A stretch of DNA of 64,000 nucleotides from Isoetes taiwanensis (taxonomy: Eukaryota; Streptophyta; Lycopodiopsida; Isoetales; Isoetaceae), in contig JAJEKV010000866.1 in NCBI GenBank assembly GCA_021234155.1, positions 1 to 64,000 of the forward strand, written 5' to 3'. Of this stretch, positions 55,008 to 64,000 are shown one piece after another. Each line of letters starts with the position of its first letter. The stretch's first letter is position 1. Below the pieces are notes generated by a model. It saw only the letters and a list, made by a program, of their open reading frames with translations. It was not told the origin of the DNA and searched no databases. A program made the position numbers and the translations under genes.

Positions 55008-57150
55008 CTCTGCCGGTGAAAAAAAATTCTAAGGGGTATTAGTGAAAACCAAGAATTGGTTGAGGTTACAAAAGTAGTGTCGAATAATGCTTATAAATCA
55101 TAGAATACCATGAAATAGCTAAGGAGGAACATAATATTATACCCAACTAATCGGATTCAAATTAATTGGGGATATAAACCAATTTTATTCTGGTTAGGGG
55201 ATAGATAACCTCGAGCTCTTATGCCGAAGCATGTATAAGCCATTTTGCTATCCTAGGCATGTAATAATTAAATTTGTCAAATGGGCCTTACACCAGCAAT
55301 AATAGAGTAGATATATCATAATTACGTTAAATCCCAATAAATCTTCATTTTATAAGCTATTTTTACGGCGAAGCCGCCTTTGACATTCAAGTCCATATTT
55401 CCTTCCTATTTTCGGCTATGGCGACGGTGTTTCTAGTAGATGTCAAGTTCGGTCATTTCTTTGGTGAGCAAAAATTTACGATACATTCTTTTATGACTAT
55501 TTCCTTTATAGGTCTTAGCCGTGTCGAGATTTTAGGAGGCCAGAATTATTATTGCTTTCATTTCGAGATCGATATATTGTTGGTGTGGGACCAAATCGGA
55601 AAGGAGTATTTCATATATATATAGCCAGCTAGGCGGCGTAGAACATTCTTCACTTAGAAGGTGGGAGTCATTTACGAAGGGAAACAACATGGTAGAAGGG
55701 CGCACTTTTATGTAGTTTGTCTAACCATGGGACTCGGCTTAAGCCCGGATCTGCGATGGAAACTATCGCGTGAAACCTATTAGTGGCGGCAACTTGGAAG
55801 TTCCGATCCGGCAAACCTACTAAGACTCGGCGTGGTGTCAAAAATCGACATGGTGCTCTTGAACCCGATCAAATGTAGCGAACTAGATACATCCGATGAT
55901 GACACCCGGCGAAGATGAACCACCATCTCATAAACCTTTTAGGTGTCACACTACGAGAGCCAATATCAACTAGAGGCACGGTATATTTATATTTAAATTC
56001 CATGCATTGTGTTAAAGTTCTCGATAGAGATTTTTATTATTATAACTAGGTACTAGAGAATGAAAACAAGCATCGCTGATCCACCAAAGGGGATATCTGA
56101 GTTGTGATTCTTGGACGAGAAACCGAAAAAGAGTTCCACGGTGGTGGCCAAAATGTGAAATTTTGCCTAGGAGGTTGGAGCAGTTTTAAGAAATTGTTTG
56201 GTTTTAACCCTTGGAGATGTTCTTGAATTTACTTATAATGGAAACATACTAGAGTGGGATATGAAGATCACGAAGGTCTTTGCACTACACGCGTTAGGAA
56301 GACCAAGTCTTAGCTTTTTTTTGTTTTAAATTGTATGCGTTATAACAAAAGGAGTATGAACATTAGTACCATAATGTATAGTTTAAGATCTTGTTTATGT
56401 GCCAATTTACTATAACCATTGGCAACAATTTTTGTTGTTTTTTCAAGCGTATTCGGATATGTATTTTTGCTTTCTTGCAAAACTTTACTTAATCAAATTA
56501 TCAAGTAATAGCATAAAGTTAAGTATCAGATATTTGAGAATATAATGCAGAAAATGACACTAGGATTTATTTACCTCAAAAGGGTGTTCAAAACCAACCT
56601 AAAGCTAGTATCGGATGTCCATAAAATAAAAGTGCAAGCAATATCAAAGTCTTGCTTAATCTTAGAGAAAGGTCAACGACTAACAATAAAAGATGGTGGT
56701 TCTCATGGAACCCCTTTTGCCAAATACATTACTTTAACTTGATTTTACTCAACTCAAATGCCAAAAATTGATCACTTATTTAAGTGTTAGGAACTCTTCT
56801 TTACTCAAGGCCTTGAGTACCATGTGCCAAAAATCATACTTAGCAAAACCTTAGCGCTAATGAATCAATAGATCCCTATGTTTGGGACCACTTTTGCCAC
56901 CTACATTAGAATATTACGGGGATTTTGCCCAATTCGAATACTTGATTATTTTTTTTATATCATATTTCAAGCACGGAAAATTCTCCTTTCTCAATACCAC
57001 GAGAACTTTATGCCATCGTCCTTCTTCTTAAAGCCTTTATCAATAAAGCAATTAATAAGATTCAATAAGTCATCTATTTACCCGAAAGGGATTGCGTGTG
57101 CATATAATAATGGTTGGACCTGTGAAATGATCACATTACATGCCATAATA
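55008..57150 (-). other. 3' region of the minus-strand PLE, no gene recognised
   Basis: About 2.1 kb, much longer than the 0.2 kb 3' region of the intact element, so it may hold a further insertion. A small plus ORF (55418-55624) shows no known motif. A GC-richer patch lies at 55630-55980. Confidence 0.4.
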
Positions 57151-58990
57151 TAAGGTCTCAATTTCTTTGGCATGTATAAACCTTGAAGCTATAAAAAGGT
57201 AAGTTATTTCTTTTGTCAAACACATGTATTATACATTCCAACATGTAATACAATATCAATAGTAATGTTTAGGAAGTCCACTTTCTTCCCAAATGATGTG
57301 TCTGGTTTGCAATATCTGGTTTTCATCCTTGATACCAATGTAATCCATGTTATAAATGCTTATCTCTTTGCTTATGTTGCTAAGCCCAAGAAAAGTTCGA
57401 TACTTGGATTATTGATGCTAAGAAAGATCATCAATATATCTAAAGTGAACTTGAAAGCATTTGCTTCCATAAGTCTTCCATCGCAATTAGTTTTAAGATA
57501 AAATCCCGACTCAAAAACCGCAAGATATAAGTTGCACCAACACGGGCTTGAAGCAAATCCCATTGGGATGCCTTTAGTTTTGCCTATAAATTCCATTATG
57601 CATTAAAAGCGGTTGATAAGCGACCATTTGTTTATTTGAATAAACAAATTTACATCCCATCATATGCCATATGTTACTACGGAGTTTTATTTTTCCACTC
57701 AATTTAATCTTGCCATCATCAAAATTTTGTACCACATATCCCAATTTTGCATGATTAACCTTTCTTTTGAAGCTCCAAGCCATACATATAACTTTTTCCA
57801 TTATATTGCAGATTCCATAATCCCCACTTAGAGGTATGTTTCATAGCACTTGGTAATATCGACTACAAAGAGATCATATATTTTAGGGAGGAAGATTACA
57901 TACCACATCATACATAGAATTTACTACCCATGCTTTGCTTTAATACTATTCTTAAGAAAAATATTATTTACCTTTGCATTTCTCATGGCAAATTGTTGGC
58001 CAAATATCAAAATCAGATTTAACCTATTTGCTATAATAGAAGCAATGGTGGAAAAATAGTATCATGTGCATTGGTAATCCGTATTCAAACTTGTGTGCTT
58101 TAAAGATGCCAAGTAGATAAGGTAGTTCAAGATTGAATATATGTCCTTAGCCCAAAATATCAATAATGTCGGATTGAATAAGAGCTATTAAATCATCCTT
58201 TAAAGTTGCACATTTGCAAAAATCATTCTTGTTTAGTCGATTGTTGCCTCATTTCTAATATCGTTAGGCGGATAAAAGCGGATTATTAAACGCTTTATCG
58301 ACTACCGAGAGATATACAAATTATTCACCAACCAATCCATATTTACGTCCTTTGCATCATCGATTACACAAGAATTTTTCTTTGAGTCTTGTTACTTTCC
58401 ACAAATCTTTTTGCAAACCACCTGATTTCCTTTTTAACTCACTTTTACATTGCTCAATGCTTTTGTTCATTAAATTCACTCAAAAGAATCTGTGAACAGC
58501 AAAAATTGCTCTATGGTACTCTCAACCCGGTCATAAAAAGATCAATCTTGAATGGATGATCGGGTATATGATTCAATCCAAGTGCAAACCAATTCCTCAA
58601 CCCCTTGTTGTGTATAATATTGATGTCGGTCGATCTTGAATATGCCCGATTTTGGGATCAACAAATTTTTGTAACACGGGTATGTTACATATACATGTAG
58701 GCTCGATAAAGGTGGTAAAAACTATTTTTTGGTTTGTAAAACATATCTTTTAGATTCTTTGGTATATCTCCATCCAAAGGCATATTTTCCCAAATGTCAT
58801 AACGAATTTCAAAAATCTGCGGAGGGCAGGTCTTGAATGTCTTGTTATAATAAATTTTATCCACTACCTTTGAGAAATAAGTTAAATGAACATATTTTGT
58901 CTTAGTTTTCTCCTTAATTACTTGTAGCTTGACTCTTCCATCTATTAAGTGCTCAAAATCCTTCTTTTACGTTTAAAACAACAATCCATA
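57150..58990 (-). pseudogene. Decayed Penelope-like reverse transcriptase (minus strand)
   Basis: Blocks read on the minus strand, from high to low coordinate: LQKFVDPKIGHI near 58660, LPYLLGIFKAHK near 58110, FVVDITKCYET near 57860, LGYVVQNFDDG near 57720, KGIPMGFASSPCWCNLYLA at about 57575, and FRYIDD then SINNPS near 57420 in two frames. These align one by one with the intact RT. Several frameshifts break the ORF. Confidence 0.88.
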
Positions 58991-58999
58991 TTCGGATAC

Positions 59000-60700
59000 T
59001 CAAAAGATATTAAGACAAGATATTCAAAATTGTTTTCCAATTTTTTAATAATCTTGTGAAAAAATTGGGATAAACCCATACATATTAGCGGAGAATCGGG
59101 GATAAACCCATATATCTTGGTAGAATTTTAAGGGATAGAACCCATATAGGTAGATTTAGGGATAAACCCATATATTTTGACCACTGAGGTCGATTTACAT
59201 CTGATTGCATGTTTCATTTAAGTGTCATACACGCAAATTAGAATGAAATCTTGTGTGAAGCTTGATAGCTTTGCCCAAAATAGCATGCTCATTTCCCGCA
59301 ACTTGGTGTTATTTAGTTACCGGTTTAGGTGACCTAAGAATACATACTTGATATTAATATTCTGATTTCTTTTCTTGGAAGGTGCATAACCAAAGCTGCT
59401 TTGTTATCATGTAGATGATCCATCAAGAACTTCCTAGACTTGATAGTTTTTTTCAATGATGTCCCTTTGCCCTTGAGTTACCAAACTCGGTTTGAAATTA
59501 GTTTTATCATTTTCGACAAGCACTGTGAGTCATTAGAACATGAGATCACGTATTTTGAGGTACCCAATATATGAGAGGACAACCTTCTTAATGGGATCGG
59601 TAGCCGACCATCTAGCCATAAAGGCAAACCTCATCGAATTTTACTGTTGAGGCCATATTACGTCCAAATTATTCAGCATGAACCATATCATATGGTCTAC
59701 CCATATGATATTATCGAACATTTTTTCATCATAACCTGATCACAATTACATTTAAAGAAAGGCGTTATGTCCTCCAAAATCGTTTTAAGTAGAAATCAAT
59801 CCTTGGTTCATTGGTCTTGGCCATATGCCCCTTTTGACCAATATCTGGTTCATTTCCCTATTACACATTTCTTTCTCGGCATCTCAATACCAAAAGGTAA
59901 CTTTAAAGTAATTTTTTCACGATATGCTTAGTAAAGGGAGATAGCATCCTTCTCAGCCTTAGATACCTCATGGGGTTTTAAGCGTGCAGCATTATTAATG
60001 ACTCTTTACTAATGGGGCTATAACTCCAAGATTTTTGCTGGCCCAAAGCACTTCTTTGGAATTGATCACCATGAATCTCCACATTCTACTTTGGACATAA
60101 TTGGAAAACTTCCTTTGTTAAACAAATTCGGTTCCTTAAGGTTGTATGTTTCTAATTCTTCCATAATATTCTCCTCAGGGCCCGGAAGAACCATTACCAA
60201 GGTTAGAAGCCACGAATGATCCCCATCATTCACATCGGCAATATCAAAAAGGGGTTATCTAGGAAGCTTGGTTTTTTGCCGGTCCTCATAGCGATATCCA
60301 TTTTATTGTTTGGGGTATAAGTAAACTTAAGTGCATTACGTTTTTCCAGCGATCGGACCTTTGATAAAGGCTAGAAGATCATGCAAATCCTTACTATCGG
60401 CATTCATATGTGCACTTGGAAGATTCTTGTATGCCTCAATAATCAAGTCATGGCACTTTCCATAATCACATCTTTAAAACTTGAGACTAGTCCGGCATGT
60501 TGTTAAACCCCAAGAAAGAATAGCGAAATATCACCATCACCAAGTGTACATTCTTTGCAGATTAAAGGTTATGTGTACCTCGGTGGCTTGATGCATGCAA
60601 TCCACGGCGAGCGACCTTATTAGGTGCCCTTATGCTCTTGCTGAATATCAGTTACCAATTGGAAGCCATCCGGATCTGCCTTCATTTGAATTATTGACAT
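59000..60700 (-). pseudogene. Decayed ORF1 (minus strand)
   Basis: Blocks matching the intact ORF1 on the minus strand: SGWLPIG near 60680, FLGFNNM near 60505, DLHDLLAFIKG near 60370, EENIMEELETYNLKEPNLFN near 60140, and PFFKCNCDQ near 59735 (the KCxCD block). The frame is broken repeatedly. It sits between the leader and the RT relic, as expected. Confidence 0.75.
59062..59180. repeat. Four-copy imperfect tandem repeat
   Basis: GGGATAAACCCATATAT and close variants occur four times at about 30-40 base spacing, between the ORF1 and RT relics. Confidence 0.8.
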
Positions 60701-61531
60701 CGATACGGCGATTGCTAGTATCTTTGCTTGGAAGATTCGGTGTCATTTATCAGAAGTATTTGCTTCCTATATCACAAATAAAACTTAGAATATAGCGGAG
60801 AAAGCATCCTAAAAAAGACATATAAGATTCAATATATAAGAATGAAAGCATATAACATAAAACATAAGTCCCAATGACCTCTATGATTCCTAGTAAGACT
60901 AGTGATTCAAAGTGGGGAGATATATAGGCCGAGCCTAGCCAAGACCTTTTGTATTAACTAGACATCCACGAGACCCTATACTAACTAAATAGGACACCTG
61001 AATTTATTGAACCCTAAAGGGAAACCATAGAGTCACAGGAATTTGAAAATTTTATAACCATATTTCCCATATTCAAGCCATAAAAGTTACCAAAGGAATT
61101 CTATACAAACCTTTCAATGTTGAAGTAATAACGACTAATAGATTTGCCATATCCATAAATAAAACCATTCAAAACCCAAACCTATTATGAATAATTCAAT
61201 ACATTAATTTATGAAGAAGTTTAAGCACAAATAATGCCACTTATAGGTTGGTAATAATTTTTATTATTTATGTATTCATGATTAAGACCACTACAATTTT
61301 CCAACCGGATCTTATAATCCAAATTTAGACCAACCATTTGTAAGAAAAGGAATTTTCCATTACTGCCGGATAAGTCAAATATATCCATCACAAGGAATAA
61401 CTTTGAAATATAGTTAAGGTAATTTCTTACCATCCAATTATGTAATATAAAAAAACTCACATACAATGGTTTTATAAAAATCGTTCATCGGCCGGTTACC
61501 ATCTTCAATCATCATGCAAAATAACAATGCG

Positions 61532-61640
61532 GGGAGAAGAGGTCGGTTACTGCGGCAAATAGCATTAATTAGCCAAAAGGGTAGAAACACTCGCTAACAG
61601 GTAAGCAATGAACTCTCTTGGCATTTCTGCCAACTACCCA
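61532..61640 (-). promoter_or_regulatory. Motif 1, second minus-strand leader
   Basis: Same as 45087-45178: GAACTCTCTT opposite AAGAGGTC, with GGTAAGC and GGTTACTGC strands and TTAGCC between. Keeps ACAGGTAAG, where the other copy has ACGGGTAAG. Confidence 0.65.
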
Positions 61641-62830
61641 CAGAATAGAGAATATTAGTTAAATAGTCATAGGAAAGGATTAGAGATCGAAATAGTAATG
61701 AATTTAAAAAAGGTTTACCAACCTATCGATCTAAGCGAGAAAAACAACATTAACATGACAAAGTTACAAATCTGCTATCATATAGGATAATTAATTAATA
61801 ACAAAAATTATCAATGATTAAACAAGGGCTTTTCGACAAGATTTACCCCACACTAAGTGGACCTAGGATCGAACCACATAACATGTATTTAATAAGGCAG
61901 ATATAAGTTAAAATTAAACCAATTGTAAAGCCTAAATTCCATCAAATCTTTGGGTATACTATGCGGATTACCGAGAAAAAGGCGATTATAAAGGCGAGAA
62001 TATGGGCTAAGATTTTAACCACATGCTATGTATAACCTTCAAAGAATGCCGGCGGATATAAACTAAACTTTACTCCATCTCATAGGAATAAGTAATACTT
62101 AGCAAATGATAGGAGGCCGACAATCAAACAATACGTTAACAAAAGGTAAGCAATAAATTGTGGAGGAAATGCAAAATTCAACGCAAATAACCAAGAAGAG
62201 ACTGATTAAATTTGGACATCACAATGAAATTATCTTCTTCACTACGTGTCCCTACCATCTCCACAATCTTTGCCAGGGTATCTGGAACTTTTGAGACATT
62301 GGAGACATTGGGGCGTTCACACATGGGTTTAAGCTTGGGAGAAACTTAACAATGCAGAATCATTCTTGGCCTATTAGGATCAAGGCCATTTGCCCTCTGA
62401 GCTCAACCAATTGTGCTTTGGAAGGTTGAGGGGCTAGCGTGCTCAAACCATTTCTTCTAAGGAATTCTATGAGCTTGGCCCTTATGCGCCTTATTGTAGC
62501 GCCCTCGGTCAGCCTGCCTTACTCATGTCTCGGGGTTTTACATTAAAGGAACCCAAATATTTATAGTTCAATCCATCGCCAGTTAGGCCATAATCATCGA
62601 TTAATCAATCAAGTTTACCTAACAATTACAAGACTACTTAGGTAAAAAGCAAGATAAACCAGCAGTTACGAACACTCATCACGAAAACTTTGTGGCAGAA
62701 ATTTTTTATGTTGATGATCAACCATATTTGAAAATAAAATTGTCGGATCAATCGGGTTAGGGATCAGATCTACAGCCATAAAATCAAAAGCATCTTGAGC
62801 TCCATCGTTAGGGTTTGTAGTAGATATGGG

Positions 62831-62855
62831 TTTTTTTTTTTTTTTTTTTTTTTTT
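62831..62855. repeat. Poly-T run
   Basis: 25 T residues after GATATGGG. Counterpart of 46428-46461. Confidence 0.9.
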
Positions 62856-64000
62856 CACGATACCATATCACGGATAATGAATAAAGATAATAAAAATAAT
62901 AAAATAAAATAGCCCATAAGTGTTGACATATAAATTTATTTTTCGACCCTATACTATGGTTTGTGTACCAAGACAAATTGACCTAAAATGGTCTATTTTT
63001 TGTTTACAACAATTAATCCAATAGTTCATACGCTCATGTCCAATGATGCTACCCACCTACCCTAATCAACAATTACCAATGTTCCTTAAGACTATGTTAC
63101 TTGTGGCCTCCATCCACATACTCAACAAATTAAATCAAACCTAAAGGCCTCATGCACAAAAGCGGTATACTTATATGTTATGGTAGGCATATGTAAACAA
63201 TTTACGGTTAATTACTTATCCCTGCATCGGCCGACAAATATAAATAGAACCTTAGGTTAATCCACTCCTCTTTATTTCACAACAAATTGGGATCATTATA
63301 ACAATGTGTGATAAAAAGTATCAAATTCTATTCAAGCTCTAGTTAGAATAATTTTATTTCCTATCCCAAAGGTTTACATGCATAATACCGGCCTTACTCA
63401 ATCCTATACAAAGGATTTTCAAATGACTTCAAAATGATTACCCTATGGCATAGCAATATCATGCTCAACATTAAAACTACATACCAACCTTTACCAATTG
63501 CTATAATACTTATATTATGCATATGTTCCACATTTCAACTTTGTATTTGATAGGAAAAAGCCTTAGATGCCTCAAGGAAACTTGGACATCAACAAAACCC
63601 AAGATTATCAAGCTACCTAGTATTTTATATATCACAAGATGATCAAGTGGCAACAAATTACCATCATCTAAATCAATCTAAATTATGTCCACTACTAGTG
63701 TGGGACCGACCATATTAGAAGCAGTATTTCTTGAGAAATACCTTCAAGCCCAAAAACAACAACTTTTTCATTTAATACATGGGTTAAATTATTATTTCAA
63801 AGGGTACAAGTTCATGCTAACAATTTGTTTCCATTTCCAAAGCCATGAGATAGATTGATCCCTTAACAAACAAGGTATCCCCGGCATTTATATGACCCGA
63901 TGAATTTGTCCATATACCATTATTACCACCAAGATAATACAAACCCTTGGATTATAAGACTTAGAGGAACTAAGGCTAATAACTAGATTAAGATTGTGTA

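Larger units (their letters stand above)
54933..64000 (-). mobile_element. Decayed minus-strand PLE, runs off the window edge
   Basis: Read on the minus strand: leader (64000 to about 60930, with motif 1 at 61532-61640), ORF1 relic (about 60700-59000), RT relic (about 58990-57150), a long 3' region, then GAGGGTCCC...GGGACC hairpin and AGAGGTAGGGAT before (TA)n at 54932. This is the same order of signals as the intact plus-strand element. The 5' end lies at or beyond the window edge. Confidence 0.8.

Noticed and set aside
57265-57501. Plus-strand ORF of 78 codons
   Set aside because: It is the antisense shadow of the minus-strand RT relic.

Overview
This is an AT-rich eukaryotic nuclear window with no bacterial gene organisation and no recognisable host gene. 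Almost everything that can be identified belongs to one family of retroelements. Reasons to think of a large, repeat-filled genome are the many (TA)n tracts, the nested and tandem element copies, and splice-like signals (CTAAY followed by TGCAG/GT). AAACCCTAA boxes and the large repeat load hint at a land plant such as a fern or lycophyte, but this is inference and weak.

The reference element is at 20257-27324 (+). It is about 7.07 kb, bounded by (TA)n on both sides, and carries a 2.9 kb leader, an intact 535-codon ORF1 of unknown function (23136-24743), and a reverse-transcriptase ORF (25105-27012, open from 25033). The RT has the motif order and the DKA/G and YMDD blocks of Penelope-like elements (PLEs), without a visible GIY-YIG endonuclease. 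A second copy of the leader follows directly (27325-30294), truncated just inside ORF1. Decayed relatives lie at about 105-4195 (+, ORF1 and RT relics), 4284-8355 (+, leader only), 54933-64000 (-, ORF1 and RT relics) and 44474-47617 (-, leader only, a direct repeat of 60927-63998).

From 30369 to 43546 there are four tandem copies (A-D) of a 3.35-3.6 kb unit with no convincing protein. The units share three noncoding signatures with the PLEs: a long hairpin around a 3' splice-like site (motif 1), a two-hairpin junction RNA with ACTGATAA (motif 2), and a 3' terminal GGGAGGGTCC hairpin followed by GGAGGTAGG and (TA)n. They are best read as non-autonomous partners of the PLE. Motif 1 occurs nine times and its outer stem changes sequence while keeping its pairing; this is the strongest candidate for an undescribed system here.

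The stretches 8445-19730 and 47640-54870 hold only short degenerate ORFs, a few short tandem duplications and a GC-richer repeat (19735-20214 and 54470-54868) that ends in (TA)n. Copies of the same repeat disagree mainly at CTG/CAG sites. This could be a systematic sequencing artefact at methylated sites and may account for many of the apparent frameshifts.
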